DNA from: Dehalococcoidia bacterium UBA5760
GTDB taxonomy: Bacteria > Chloroflexota > Dehalococcoidia > Dehalococcoidales > UBA5760
Assembly (NCBI GenBank): GCA_002418895.1
Contig: DIFA01000017.1
Span: forward strand, 1 to 64,000
Length of the DNA: 64,000 nt
Direction: 5' to 3'
Shown here: positions 45,930 through 55,761 of the stretch, one piece after another
How the letters are laid out: every line of letters starts with the position of its first letter
Position numbering within the stretch: the stretch's first letter is position 1
Translations under genes and position numbers: made by a program
Notes under the pieces: generated by a model
Seen by the model: only the letters and a program-made list of their open reading frames with translations
Database searches by the model: none
What the model was told of the DNA's origin: nothing

Positions 45930-47192
45930 GTGAGAGTCCAGAGGTGTAAAGGCAGCCGGGACCTGACCCCGGAGCAGATGTTACGCTTTCGCTTCGTCGA
46001 GAAAGCTTTCCGGCGGTGCTGTCTTAAGTGGGGCTACGAAGAGGTAAAGACTCCGGTCCTCGAATACCTGAACCTGTTTACCTCGACGGGGACGCTGACG
46101 CCCGGCATGTTGAGTAAGGTATATTCTTTCCTCGACTGGGATGGCTGGAGTGGGCAGAGGCTGGTACTGCGGCCTGATGGCACTATCCCGTTGGCCCGGC
46201 TCTATATTGACAATATTGCCGATAATAAGAAGCTGGCCAGACTCTTCTATACCAGTAATATCTTCAGGTTTGAGGAGACCGGCCAGGAGACGAGGGAAAG
46301 GTGGCAGGGGGGAGTTGAGCTGATAGGAGTAAGCTCTTCTCTTGCTGATGTCGAGTTGATCCTACTGGCCTTAGAGGTACTGGCTAAGATGGGGATTAAG
46401 GGTGTGGAGTTGAAGCTGTCCCACGCCGGTCTGGTGAGGAGCTTGCTTTCGGAACTGGGGCTGAGCGATAGGGAGCAGGCCAGGATATTTGACCAGGTTC
46501 TGGATGGAGATAGTGAGGCCTTTGCCCGCATAAGGGCAGAGAGACCTGATCTGGGTAGAGCGATGGTTTCACTGCTTGATCTTGAAGGAAGGTCTCCCGG
46601 TTTCCTGAAGAACTTAAGGTCTCTATTTGGTCGGAGTGTACCCGAGCTTGTCCCTATTGTTGATGATTTTATCAGTATTGTGGAACTGCTTGATGCCGTC
46701 GGCTGCGACTACCAGATTGACATAACCTCTGGCAAGGGCTTTGAGTACTATACCGGTGTGATTTTCCAGCTCTTTTATGACGGAGATAAGATAGGCGGGG
46801 GAGGAAGGTATGATGCCCTGATTCCTCTGATGGGCGGTGGGGATATTCCGGCTTCCGGCTTTGCCCTCTACTTTGACTGCCTGATGAATCTGGTTGAGCC
46901 ATCCGTTCTGGCGGGACCATTAGAGCAGAGGATCCTGGTCAAGGTTGAGCGGGAGGCGGTCAAAAAGGGTTTGGATATTACCGCTTCCCTCCGTGATGCG
47001 GGCTATATCGTCGAGCTTTGGCTTGAGAGTCAGCAGCCATCCAATCTCAGGTGGATGCTGGATGTCCGGAATGAAGTCCCTGCATTTGTTCTGCATGACA
47101 GTCTTAAAATCAAAGATATTGAGCTTGAGACTGCCGGTGAGGTTCTGACTCTACTGGGTGAGAGTAATGGCGATAAAGATAGCCCTGCCTAA
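45930..47192 (+). CDS. hisZ: ATP phosphoribosyltransferase regulatory subunit HisZ
   Basis: HisZ is a histidyl-tRNA-synthetase-like subunit that regulates short-form HisG and enables feedback control by histidine. The 420-residue product starts at GTG 45930 and has class II synthetase motif-like segments (GYEEVKTPVLEY, RPDGTIPLAR, FRFEETGQETRERWQGGVELIG and GGRYDALIPLMGG). It lacks a C-terminal anticodon-binding domain of normal type and directly overlaps hisG, so HisZ is more likely than HisS. Confidence 0.9.
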   Translation: MRVQRCKGSRDLTPEQMLRFRFVEKAFRRCCLKWGYEEVKTPVLEYLNLFTSTGTLTPGMLSKVYSFLDWDGWSGQRLVLRPDGTIPLARLYIDNIADNKKLARLFYTSNIFRFEETGQETRERWQGGVELIGVSSSLADVELILLALEVLAKMGIKGVELKLSHAGLVRSLLSELGLSDREQARIFDQVLDGDSEAFARIRAERPDLGRAMVSLLDLEGRSPGFLKNLRSLFGRSVPELVPIVDDFISIVELLDAVGCDYQIDITSGKGFEYYTGVIFQLFYDGDKIGGGGRYDALIPLMGGGDIPASGFALYFDCLMNLVEPSVLAGPLEQRILVKVEREAVKKGLDITASLRDAGYIVELWLESQQPSNLRWMLDVRNEVPAFVLHDSLKIKDIELETAGEVLTLLGESNGDKDSPA

Positions 47193-48591
47193 GGGGCGGC
47201 TTCTGGAAGAGACAGCGGGCCTGCTCCAGCGTGCTGGATGGGGCTTAAGCGGATACCACAAAAATACTCGTCTCTATCGTCTTGGTTCGAATAGATTCCC
47301 TGACCTCTCTGCCAAGGTGTTTCATGAGAAGGATGTTCCTATCCAGGTGGCGATAGGGAACTATGATTTAGGGATCTGCGGGCTGGATTGGATTGAAGAG
47401 CTGCTGGTCAAATATCCCAGCAGCGCTCTGGTCAAGGTAAAAGACTTAGGCTACGGAGGCGGCGTTTTATATCTGGTTGGCAGCATCTCCGGCGGGGGGT
47501 CTTTCCTAGACGAAATAGGCGCAGGGGCGGGTACGGTACGTATTGCCAGCGAGTATCCTAACCTTGCCGAGTCTCTGGCTCTTAATCTCCGTTTCAAGCG
47601 GTTCTGCATTTTTCCTTTGTGGGGTGGGGCTGAGGTCTATCCTCCGGAGAGCGCCGATCTGGCCCTTATTCCGGGAAGAGAGGGGGAGAGCCATTTTGAT
47701 TACGGTCTGCTGCCGTTAAGTGAGACCCTGCGTTACAGTGCTTTTCTGATTGCCAATAAGGATAGCTGGGAGACTAAGGATATGGGCGAGGTGCTGGCCT
47801 CCCTTGAAGATAATCTGGCTCTTGCTTCCAGCAAGAAAGACTCCTCTCCGGTGCCGGAAAATAGGGTGCCGGCTGCGGTCGGTCAATCTTTATCTGCGGC
47901 GGCTCGAGATACAGTCCGTTTAGCCTTGCCTGACGGGCACCAGCAACAGCCTACTCTTGAACTTCTGGTTAAGGCCGGCATTCAAATTGATGATTATCCC
48001 TCCTTGACCGGTAATCGAAGACCGGTCATCGGTCTGGATGGGGTGATGGCTAAGTTAATCAGGCCGCAGGATATGCCGCTTCAGGTAGCCAACGGGAACT
48101 TTGATCTTGCCATTACCGGTAGGGACTGGGTCAGGGAGCATCTTTACCAGTTTCCCTCCAGCCCGATAGCGGAGCTTCTTGACCTTAAGTTCGGCTGGGT
48201 TAGAATAGTGGCGGTGGTAGTCAAAGACCTTCCGGTATCCGATATGGACGGTTTGCGGCAGCTCGGTATCGAGCGATCGGTGTCTTTCAGGGTGGCTTCA
48301 GAGTATGTCAATATCGCCGACAAATATGCCCGTGATAATCATCTGGGGTCATACCGGATAGTTCCTACCTGGGGGGCTACCGAGGCTTTCTTGCCGGAGG
48401 ATGCTGATTTGTTGATTGAGAATACACAGACCGGACAGACGCTGGCTAAGAATAACCTCAAGATTATTGATACCCTCTTCCAGTCGACGGCCTGTTTGAT
48501 CGGTCATACCGGCGGTGTCTTAAGCGCTGCCAAGAGAAAAAGGATGGAATCGATTATTGAGTCTCTGAGAGCTGCTTTGGGGGGTATCTGA
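47158..48591 (+). CDS. hisG: Fused double ATP phosphoribosyltransferase HisG-HisG
   Basis: First enzyme of histidine synthesis, joining ATP and PRPP. The 477-residue product is about twice the short-form length and consists of two HisG-like halves. The N-half starts IKIALPKGRLLEET (residues 5-18) and the C-half VRLALPDGHQQQPT. The PRPP-binding loop is intact only in the C-half (ENTQTGQTLAKNNL, bases 48418-48459); the corresponding N-half segment near 47665-47690 reads IPGREGES and is degenerate. GTG 47158 or ATG 47167 may be the start; both overlap the hisZ end. Confidence 0.9.
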   Translation: MRVMAIKIALPKGRLLEETAGLLQRAGWGLSGYHKNTRLYRLGSNRFPDLSAKVFHEKDVPIQVAIGNYDLGICGLDWIEELLVKYPSSALVKVKDLGYGGGVLYLVGSISGGGSFLDEIGAGAGTVRIASEYPNLAESLALNLRFKRFCIFPLWGGAEVYPPESADLALIPGREGESHFDYGLLPLSETLRYSAFLIANKDSWETKDMGEVLASLEDNLALASSKKDSSPVPENRVPAAVGQSLSAAARDTVRLALPDGHQQQPTLELLVKAGIQIDDYPSLTGNRRPVIGLDGVMAKLIRPQDMPLQVANGNFDLAITGRDWVREHLYQFPSSPIAELLDLKFGWVRIVAVVVKDLPVSDMDGLRQLGIERSVSFRVASEYVNIADKYARDNHLGSYRIVPTWGATEAFLPEDADLLIENTQTGQTLAKNNLKIIDTLFQSTACLIGHTGGVLSAAKRKRMESIIESLRAALGGI

Positions 48592-48592
48592 A

Positions 48593-49912
48593 TTGGAGAG
48601 AATTAGTGGGTTTTCACTGGCAAAAGTAGCGTTGTCACGGCAGGTCCCTGATGATTTTCATCAGGTCTCGCCGTTCCTTAAGCAGAAGCTGAAAGAGATG
48701 TTCGGCTGTGACGACCCGGAGCAGGTGGTCAGGCATATTATCGCTGAGGTACGCAGCAGGGGGGATGATGCCCTCCTTGATTTTACCTCGAAGATTGACG
48801 GTGTGGAGCTTACCTGCCTGGAGGTGGACAGGCAACGGATAACCAGTGCTTATCAAGAGGTTGATTCCGGACTGGTGGCGGCGCTTGAGCTGGCTGCCGG
48901 GCGGATAAGATCTTTTCATACCAGTCAAAGAGACAGCATCGGTAAGGGGTTTACCGTGGATGGCTTGCGTCAGCTGATACGTCCCCTGGAGCGCGTCGGT
49001 CTTTATGCTCCCGGCGGTACCGCTGCCTATCCGTCAACGGTCTTGATGACTGCTATACCGGCTAAGGTAGCCGGAGTTAAGGAGACTATCCTGGCATCTT
49101 CACCAAAGTCGGGCGGTGTGATCCCCCCGGCTACCCTGGTGGCTGCTGATATCGCCGGCGTTGACCGTGTCTTTTCCATTGGTGGCGCTCAGGCAGTCGC
49201 TGCCCTGGCTTTCGGTACGGCGTCTATACCGAAGGTGGATAAAATCTGTGGTCCCGGTAATATCTTCGTTGTTTTAGCCAAAAAATTGGTCTACGGGGCG
49301 GTCGATATTGATGGGTTGCAGGGGCCGAGCGAGGTGATCATTATTGCTGATGAGACTGCCGACGCCGGCTACTGTGCCGCTGATATTTTGGCCCAGGCGG
49401 AGCATGACCCGCTGGCATCGGCTATTCTGATAACCACCTCATCCCGGCTGGCTGATGAGGTTGACGCTGAGGTTGAGCGGCAGTTGGCCAGACTGTCTCG
49501 TAGAGCTATCATTGCTGAGTCTTTAAGGACTGGTGGCAGGATAGTAGTGGTAGCCGGTATCGATGAGGCGATAGAATTGGCTAATCTGTATGCCCCGGAG
49601 CACCTTTGCCTGGTTGGTAACGGTGCCGCCGGCTGGGTGGATAGGATCTCTAATGCCGGGTGTGTCTTTGTCGGCGAGCGTTCGACGGTGGTGCTGGGTG
49701 ATTATGTGGCCGGGCCGAGCCACGTTCTACCTACCGGGGGGACGGCTCGGTTTAGCTCGCCGCTCAATGTGAGCGATTTTGTCAAGTTTATCAATGTTGT
49801 TTGGCTTGATGAGTCTGATGTCAAAAGAATTGGTCCGGCTGCGGTTGCCATCGCTCGGGCTGAAGGGCTTGAGGCCCATGCCCGGGCTATGGAAAAGCGG
49901 CTTGGGAAGTGA
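48593..49912 (+). CDS. hisD: Histidinol dehydrogenase
   Basis: Last enzyme of histidine synthesis, oxidising histidinol to histidine with two NAD. The 439-residue product starts at TTG 48593. It contains the APGGTAAYPSTVLMTAIPAKVAG block, the VDKICGPGNIFVVLAKK signature, the zinc-ligand region DILAQAEHDPLASA, and the YAPEHLCL and GPSHVLPTGGTARFSSPL segments. It follows hisG by one base. Confidence 0.97.
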   Translation: MERISGFSLAKVALSRQVPDDFHQVSPFLKQKLKEMFGCDDPEQVVRHIIAEVRSRGDDALLDFTSKIDGVELTCLEVDRQRITSAYQEVDSGLVAALELAAGRIRSFHTSQRDSIGKGFTVDGLRQLIRPLERVGLYAPGGTAAYPSTVLMTAIPAKVAGVKETILASSPKSGGVIPPATLVAADIAGVDRVFSIGGAQAVAALAFGTASIPKVDKICGPGNIFVVLAKKLVYGAVDIDGLQGPSEVIIIADETADAGYCAADILAQAEHDPLASAILITTSSRLADEVDAEVERQLARLSRRAIIAESLRTGGRIVVVAGIDEAIELANLYAPEHLCLVGNGAAGWVDRISNAGCVFVGERSTVVLGDYVAGPSHVLPTGGTARFSSPLNVSDFVKFINVVWLDESDVKRIGPAAVAIARAEGLEAHARAMEKRLGK

Positions 49913-49933
49913 TTTGCAGAGGTTATCTGTTGC

Positions 49934-50680
49934 ATGGTGCTTGGCGTATTGACCGGGAATGAAATAGCGAGATACCGGAGGCAGATAAGCATCTTTGGCA
50001 AAAACGGCCAGAAGAAGCTTAAGAGAGCGAAGGTCTTCGTCGCCGGCGCGGGTGGTCTTGGTTCCGCGGTGTTGGCGTATCTTACTGCAGCCGGTATCGG
50101 CAGTATCAGGGTGGTTGACAATGATGTTGTCGAGCTTTCTAATCTGAACCGGCAGATACTGCACTGGGACGGCGACGTCGGCAGAGAGAAAGTAGTCTCG
50201 GCGAAGGAAAAGCTGGAGAAGATGAATGCCAACGTTAAGCTGGAGGTTATCTCAGCGACGATAGATAAAGACAATGTCGAAGAGCTTGTTGCTGATTACG
50301 ATATGATTGTCGACGCAATGGACAACTTTAGCACCCGTTACGTGTTGAACAGGGCGGCGTTGTCCCGAAAAATCCCTTTCTTTCATGGTGCCGTCCAGGG
50401 GTTCTACGGGCAGTTGACTACCATTATCCCCGACCGTACTGCTTGCTTGAGGTGTATTTTCCCCGAGGCTCCTCCGTCGGATACACCTGCCGTGGTCGGG
50501 GTAACCCCCGGTGTTATCGGTTGCCTTCAGTCAGGTGAGGTGATAAAATATATCCTTGGGATGGGTGAGCTTCTGGAGAATCGGCTCTTGATATGGGATG
50601 GGTTGAAGGTGGCAATGGACGAAGTCCTGCTGGAAAAGAATCCCGATTGCAGAGACTGCGGTAGTAGAGTCAGCTTATGA
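49934..50680 (+). CDS. ThiF/MoeB/HesA family E1-like adenylyltransferase
   Basis: E1-like enzymes adenylate the C-terminal glycine of small ubiquitin-like sulfur carriers such as MoaD or ThiS. The 248-residue product has the nucleotide-binding VFVAGAGGLGSAVLAYLTAAGIG loop, the NLNRQILHWDGDVGREK segment, and two zinc CxxC pairs (CLRC, CRDC). It overlaps the MoaD-like gene by four bases. With that neighbour it probably makes the dithiolene sulfur of the pterin cofactor needed by the AOR next door. Confidence 0.9.
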   Translation: MVLGVLTGNEIARYRRQISIFGKNGQKKLKRAKVFVAGAGGLGSAVLAYLTAAGIGSIRVVDNDVVELSNLNRQILHWDGDVGREKVVSAKEKLEKMNANVKLEVISATIDKDNVEELVADYDMIVDAMDNFSTRYVLNRAALSRKIPFFHGAVQGFYGQLTTIIPDRTACLRCIFPEAPPSDTPAVVGVTPGVIGCLQSGEVIKYILGMGELLENRLLIWDGLKVAMDEVLLEKNPDCRDCGSRVSL

Positions 50681-50955
50681 AGGTTAAGGTGAAGTTTTTT
50701 GCTTCCTTGACGGAAGTATTCGGTGATAGGGAGCGTGAGGTTGAATTGGGGGAGGGAGCTCGCATAAAGGACCTTTTGGATGCTTTGTGTGATTCATCCA
50801 GGTGTCGACAGAATGTGTTCGATGATTCCGGCAAGATTAAGATGCGTATTCAGATAATGAAGAACCGCATGCCCATTCAATCTTTTGATGGGATTAGTAC
50901 CAGGCTTGAGGAAGGGGATGTCATCTCGATTATCCCGCCTATGTTTGCCGGTTGA
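50677..50955 (+). CDS. MoaD/ThiS-like sulfur carrier with an Ala-Gly C-terminus
   Basis: The 92-residue beta-grasp protein starts MKVKVKFFASLTEVFG and ends VISIIPPMFAG. The family ends in Gly-Gly, whose last glycine is adenylated and thiocarboxylated. Here the penultimate residue is Ala (codons GCC GGT TGA), while the last glycine is present. Coupling to the E1-like gene supports function in pterin cofactor synthesis. The next gene is an AOR. Confidence 0.87.
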   Translation: MKVKVKFFASLTEVFGDREREVELGEGARIKDLLDALCDSSRCRQNVFDDSGKIKMRIQIMKNRMPIQSFDGISTRLEEGDVISIIPPMFAG

Positions 50956-50997
50956 CTGGCCGTCAGTCATAAATAAATAACTCAAGGAGGACTGTTG

Positions 50998-52884
50998 ATG
51001 CTGAAAGGTGGGTACTGGGGTAAGATTCTGTGGGTAGACCTGTCCAGTAAAAAGATTAGTGAGGCTACATTCGATGAAGCCTTCGCCAGGAAGTATCTGG
51101 GTGGGGTTGGTCTGGCGACGAGGATAGTCTCCGAGCATGTGACCAGGAATACCAACCCGCTCGGGCCGGGTAACGTGCTCGTCTTCGCTACCGGGCCATA
51201 CCAGGCGGCGAATATCGCCAGCGCCGGCAGGTGTTCTTGCGCGGCAAGGGCTCCGCTCAGTGGATACTGGGGAGAGGCTAATGCCGGGGGGCACATCGGG
51301 CCTGAGCTGAAACGGGCCGGCTTCGATGCCGTGGTGATTACGGGAAGAGCTGCCAATCCGGTCTATCTCTGGATTAATGATGGTAAGGCTGAAATCAGAG
51401 ATGCCAGCTCTTTATGGGGACTAGATGCCGTCGAGACAACGGCGGCATTGAAGGAGTCAGTTGATGCCAAGGCGGCGGTGAGCTGTATCGGACCCGGCGG
51501 GGAGAACCTGGTGCGCTTTGCCTGCATCGCCAACGATAACCACGGCTATTTCGGCCGTGGCGGCATGGGTGCCGTGATGGGGTCGAAGAACTTGAAGGCT
51601 TTGGTCATCAGAGGAACTCTTAAGCCGCCCATCGCCGATGAAGGTAAGCTGAGAGAGGTCTATAAAGACGTTCTGTCCAGGGCCAAGGATGCCCCCTTTA
51701 CCAAGGATAACGCCGAACACGGTCAGGCTTCGGCGGTTGTGCCCAGGGAGGAAAACGGGCTCCTGCCGATGAAGAACTTTACTATGGACAACTGGACTGA
51801 AGGGGCAGCCAAGATAGGTGCTCCGCACTTTACCGAGGAGCTCCAGATCAAGCGGTGGCCCTGCCCCTCCTGCATCATGGGGTGTCACCGGAGGATTACC
51901 AACCCGAAGTACTTTCCTGCGGATACAGGTGGCCCGGAGTTTGAGACACTGGGCATGATCGGCTCCAATCTCCTCATCGATGATCTGGGGGCAATAGTCA
52001 GGGCTAATGAGATGGCTAATCGCTATACGATAGATACCATCGATCTTGGCGGCGTGCTGGGCTGGGCTTTTGAGTGCTACGAGCACGGTTTGATAACCAA
52101 AGAAGATACCGACGGTATAGCTCTGGAGTGGGGGAGCGGTGATGCTCTGGTCAAGATGACGGAGAAGATAGCCAGGAGAGAAGGTATCGGCAACCTGCTT
52201 GCGGAGGGACTAAGGGCCTGTGTCGAACACATACCGGGAACTCAACTCTACGCTCAGGAGTCCTTGGGGCAGACTGTGGGAGCGCACGACCCGAGGGCTT
52301 TCTGGGGGCAGACGATAACTACCATCGCCTCGACGAGAGGTGGCTGTCACCTGCATGGGTTTGCCGAGGCCTTTGATCTGGGTGCTCTTCTGCCTGAGAT
52401 AGGTATTACCGAAGGGACCGACAGGTTCGATGTGGCCAAGAAGGGCTATGCCGGTGCTATCTATCAGGATATCCAGCAATTCTGGAACAGCCTGACCTGG
52501 TGTTTCTTCTATTTCTTCTCCGGAGTGACATTAGCCGATCAAGTTAACATGCTTAACGCCATAACCGGCTGGGATGTAACCCCTGCCGAGGCTCAGAAGA
52601 TGGGTGAGCGTATCGTGTGTATGCAGCAGGTGTTTAACCTGAATATGGGCATGGTGCCGGAGAAGGAAAACGTGATGCAGGAGCGCTTTACCAAACCCCA
52701 TAAAGAGGGTGGTGCTGCCGGCAAGGTACCGCCCTGGCAGGCGATTCTGCAAGAGTACTGGGAGACAAAAGACTGGACCAAAGGCGTTCCCAGCAAGGCA
52801 AAATTGGCAGAGCTGGGCCTGGATAAACTTGAGGCTAAAAAGGCGCTCAGTGATGCGGTGGCCCGGGACTATAAGAAGGACTAG
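50998..52884 (+). CDS. Tungsten-type aldehyde:ferredoxin oxidoreductase (AOR-2)
   Basis: Second AOR of the window. ATG 50998 is preferred over TTG 50995 because AAGGAGG lies seven bases upstream. The 628-residue product has the cluster ligands Cys289, Cys292, Cys296 (CPSCIMGC) and Cys502 in SLTWCFF, and the pterin-binding YLGGVGLATRIV and GRGGMGAVMGSKNLKAL blocks. It shares the GGENLVRFACIANDNHGYFGRGG region with the family. It is a paralogue of AOR-1 but only moderately similar. Physiological substrate is unknown. Confidence 0.93.
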   Translation: MLKGGYWGKILWVDLSSKKISEATFDEAFARKYLGGVGLATRIVSEHVTRNTNPLGPGNVLVFATGPYQAANIASAGRCSCAARAPLSGYWGEANAGGHIGPELKRAGFDAVVITGRAANPVYLWINDGKAEIRDASSLWGLDAVETTAALKESVDAKAAVSCIGPGGENLVRFACIANDNHGYFGRGGMGAVMGSKNLKALVIRGTLKPPIADEGKLREVYKDVLSRAKDAPFTKDNAEHGQASAVVPREENGLLPMKNFTMDNWTEGAAKIGAPHFTEELQIKRWPCPSCIMGCHRRITNPKYFPADTGGPEFETLGMIGSNLLIDDLGAIVRANEMANRYTIDTIDLGGVLGWAFECYEHGLITKEDTDGIALEWGSGDALVKMTEKIARREGIGNLLAEGLRACVEHIPGTQLYAQESLGQTVGAHDPRAFWGQTITTIASTRGGCHLHGFAEAFDLGALLPEIGITEGTDRFDVAKKGYAGAIYQDIQQFWNSLTWCFFYFFSGVTLADQVNMLNAITGWDVTPAEAQKMGERIVCMQQVFNLNMGMVPEKENVMQERFTKPHKEGGAAGKVPPWQAILQEYWETKDWTKGVPSKAKLAELGLDKLEAKKALSDAVARDYKKD

Positions 52885-53092
52885 GGATTCCACTATAGCC
52901 GTTCGGAATTAATAGAGGGCAGGCTGTCAAAGACCGCCTGGTAAGAGAGAATAAGAGGGAGTCGCCATAGGCAGGCCGTTGTTTCTGTAGCGGTGCTGAC
53001 CTTTGGGGACTTCCTCTTCTTTATTCATTTCAGTACGAATTACAGTTATAACGTATGTATCCGGCAGTTCTGTAGGATAATCCGGCAATTCG

Positions 53093-53101
53093 TGCTACAA
53101 T
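53093..53101 (+). promoter_or_regulatory. Extended -10 promoter before hisC
   Basis: TGC TACAAT is an extended -10 sequence. It would start transcription near 53107, after the first in-frame ATG (53102), which argues that hisC starts at 53144. It gives hisC-hisB a promoter separate from the AOR module. Confidence 0.45.
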
Positions 53102-53143
53102 ATGGGGCGGTTTAGTTTTATGATACGAGGAGATAGAGAAGGC

Positions 53144-54253
53144 ATGTCAGGTGATGGCGAAATAGAGAGACTTATACGCCCCGGTTTAGTTGCTTTTGGC
53201 GGCTATAGCGCCCGAAAGTCACCGGAGAATCTGGTGGGGGAGCTTGAGGTTCCGTTAGAGAGCGTCATCAAGCTGGATGCTAATGAGAACCCCTATGGCT
53301 GTTCGCCGCGAGTCAACCGGGCACTTGCCTCCTTTCGTGAGATAAATACCTATGCCGATGCCGGACAGCAGGAACTGAGCGGATTGATCGAGGGTTATAC
53401 CGGAATCAGCGCCGGGCACATCGTATCCGGTAATGGCAGCTGTGAGTTGATCGACCTTCTTTTCCGCCTCTTTGTTGAACCGGGGGATGAGGTGATAGTT
53501 ACCGCCCCTGCTTTCATTATGTATCGTTTCAGCGCCGGAATCTGTGGCGGCAGACTGGTCGAAGTACCCAGGGACAAGGGCTTTGGTATCAATGTTGCGG
53601 CGATAAAGGCAGCAATAGGCAAAAGGACCAGAATGATAATTATCGATAATCCTAATAACCCTACCGGGAACCTGGCTGCCGAGAAGGATATTCTTGAGAT
53701 AGCTGCTACCGGGCTGCCGGTAGTAGTGGATGAAGCCTATTTCGAGTTTGCCGGAGAAACCTTGGTGCCGCTGATGGACAGGTATCACAACCTGATGGTG
53801 CTGCGAACATTCAGTAAGTGGGCCGGGCTTGCTGGCCTCAGGATTGGTTACGGCCTTTTCCCTCCTATAGTTGCCAATTACCTGATGAAGATTAAGCTCC
53901 CCTATAATGTGAATGTGGCGGCCATCGTCGCTGTTCGTGAGTCGCTGAAGGACCTGGATTACTTGATGGATAACGTGAGGGCGATAATCGCCGAAAGGGA
54001 AAGGCTTTTTAATGAACTTAAAAAGTTTAAGTTTTTAGAGCCCTTTCCCTCGCGGGCTAACTTCATCCTTTGTTCGGTCCTGGGCGCCATGGCTGGCGAG
54101 CTCTGTGATAAACTTCAGAGGAGAGGCATCCAGGTTCGCTACTTTAATACGCCGGTACTAAAGAATTATATCCGTATCAGCGTGGGTAAACCGGAGCATA
54201 CCGATATTCTGATCAGGGCACTCCAGAAAATAGGGGAGGAGATAAATGGCTAA
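53144..54253 (+). CDS. hisC: Histidinol-phosphate aminotransferase
   Basis: PLP-dependent transamination of imidazole acetol-phosphate. ATG 53144 is chosen over ATG 53102 because an AGGAGA ribosome site is ten bases upstream and a likely promoter overlaps 53102. The 369-residue product has [16 protein letters not shown], the DNPNNPTGN motif, [11 protein letters not shown], and the PLP lysine in [16 protein letters not shown]. It overlaps hisB by eight bases. It is separated from hisD by the AOR module. Confidence 0.94.
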   Translation: MSGDGEIERLIRPGLVAFGGYSARKSPENLVGELEVPLESVIKLDANENPYGCSPRVNRALASFREINTYADAGQQELSGLIEGYTGISAGHIVSGNGSCELIDLLFRLFVEPGDEVIVTAPAFIMYRFSAGICGGRLVEVPRDKGFGINVAAIKAAIGKRTRMIIIDNPNNPTGNLAAEKDILEIAATGLPVVVDEAYFEFAGETLVPLMDRYHNLMVLRTFSKWAGLAGLRIGYGLFPPIVANYLMKIKLPYNVNVAAIVAVRESLKDLDYLMDNVRAIIAERERLFNELKKFKFLEPFPSRANFILCSVLGAMAGELCDKLQRRGIQVRYFNTPVLKNYIRISVGKPEHTDILIRALQKIGEEING

Positions 54254-54836
54254 TCGAGATTCCGTTGTAAAAAGGGAGACTAAGGAGACCGACATCAGCC
54301 TTTCGCTTAATATTGACGGCAGCGGCAAATGGGATATGAACAGCGGTATCAGGATGCTGGATCATCTGCTGGCCCAATTATCCCAGCACGGTCTATTTGA
54401 CATAAAGCTTTCAGCGACCGGTGTTGATCAGCATCACGTAGTAGAGGACGTCGCTATTACCCTGGGTAAGGCTTTTGCTCAGGCACTGGGTGAGAGGCGG
54501 GGTATTGTCAGGATGGCCGATGCGGCCGTACCGATGGATGATGCCCTGGCAGAGGTGGTTGTAGACCTGAGCGGTCGGGGATATACGGTATTGGATTTGC
54601 CTTTTAGTGATAATGATATGTTCGGTTTTCCCACCGACCTGGTCCGTCACTTCCTGGAGACCTTTGCTGTTGAAGCCAGGATCAATCTCCACGCCAGATT
54701 TCTCTACGGTGTTAACGATCATCATAAAGCGGAAGCCTTGTTCAAGGCCCTGGGTAGAGTCCTGGATAAGGCTACCAGAATCGATGAGCGAATCAGAGGT
54801 GAACTGCCCAGTACCAAGGAATTCCTTGAAGGTTAA
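54246..54836 (+). CDS. hisB: Imidazoleglycerol-phosphate dehydratase
   Basis: Manganese-dependent dehydration step of histidine synthesis. The 196-residue product is the single-domain form, with the metal motifs [30 protein letters not shown] and [17 protein letters not shown]. It starts inside the end of hisC. It is convergent with purC, and no terminator of the usual kind was recognised in the 16-base gap. Confidence 0.96.
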   Translation: MANRDSVVKRETKETDISLSLNIDGSGKWDMNSGIRMLDHLLAQLSQHGLFDIKLSATGVDQHHVVEDVAITLGKAFAQALGERRGIVRMADAAVPMDDALAEVVVDLSGRGYTVLDLPFSDNDMFGFPTDLVRHFLETFAVEARINLHARFLYGVNDHHKAEALFKALGRVLDKATRIDERIRGELPSTKEFLEG

Positions 54837-54852
54837 TACGTCGGGTTGAGTT

Positions 54853-55761
54853 CTATCCCAGCTTCTTACCGGTCAACCTTTCGTAGGCATGCCGGTATCT
54901 TGTGGTAGTAGCTTCGATAACCTCCGGCGGTAGCATAGGAGCTGGGGGTTCTTTATTCCATCCTGACCCGGCGAGCCAGTCCCGTACCGGCTGTTTATCA
55001 TAGCTTGGTTGGGATTGCCCCACCTTGTAGAGCCCGGCATCCCAGAACCGGCTCGAGTCCGGGGTTAAAAGTTCGTCAACTAGAAGGAGCCGGTCGCCAT
55101 CCAGCCCGAATTCCATCTTGGTATCGGCGATAATAATGTCTCTGGCGTAATCCCTTGCGTAGTTATAGATGGCCATACTTTTTTCCTTGAGCTCACGGGC
55201 CATCTTTTCCCCTACCATTTCTTTCAGCTCATAGGTACTGAGCGGCAGGTCGTGCCCTGTCTCTGCCTTGGTTGTCGGTGTGAATAATGGTTCGGGTAGC
55301 TCCTGGCTTTCCTTCAGCCCTGCCGGTAGCGGTTCGTCGTTAACTGTACCCTGTTTTTGATACTCTACCCAGGCCGATCCGGAGAGGTAGCCGCGAATAA
55401 CGCATTCAACCGGAATAACCTTAACTTTCTTAGCGATCATAGACCTTGCCTCAAGGTAAGAGGGATAAGCAAAGCGGTCTATCGCCGGCAGGTATTTGTC
55501 CAGGCATCTTACGTCATCAACTACTTCTATCAGGTGGTTGGCTATTATACTTTCTGTATTCCGGAACCAGAAGGCGGAGAGTTTGTTGAGCACCATACCT
55601 TTATCTGGGATGCCACAGGGTAGTACTACATCGAAGGCGGAGATGCGGTCGGTGGTTACGATTAGCAGCTGATTGCCCAGGTCATAGGTATCACGTACCT
55701 TGCCTCGGGAAAATGTTGGCAGGGGCAGATCGCTTTTCAGTAAAACAGGGCAAGCGCTCAT
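54853..55761 (-). CDS. purC: Phosphoribosylaminoimidazole-succinocarboxamide synthase
   Basis: SAICAR synthetase of purine biosynthesis. ATG 55761 is chosen because it makes a four-base ATGA overlap with purB and has GAGG seven bases upstream; it gives 302 residues beginning MSACPVLLKSDLPLPTFSRGK. The RGKVRDTYDLG and VECVIRGYLSGSAW segments and LVDELLTPDSSRFWD are family signatures. The protein is the longer form of the family, common to several bacteria and yeast. Confidence 0.95.
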   Translation of the reverse strand: MSACPVLLKSDLPLPTFSRGKVRDTYDLGNQLLIVTTDRISAFDVVLPCGIPDKGMVLNKLSAFWFRNTESIIANHLIEVVDDVRCLDKYLPAIDRFAYPSYLEARSMIAKKVKVIPVECVIRGYLSGSAWVEYQKQGTVNDEPLPAGLKESQELPEPLFTPTTKAETGHDLPLSTYELKEMVGEKMARELKEKSMAIYNYARDYARDIIIADTKMEFGLDGDRLLLVDELLTPDSSRFWDAGLYKVGQSQPSYDKQPVRDWLAGSGWNKEPPAPMLPPEVIEATTTRYRHAYERLTGKKLG

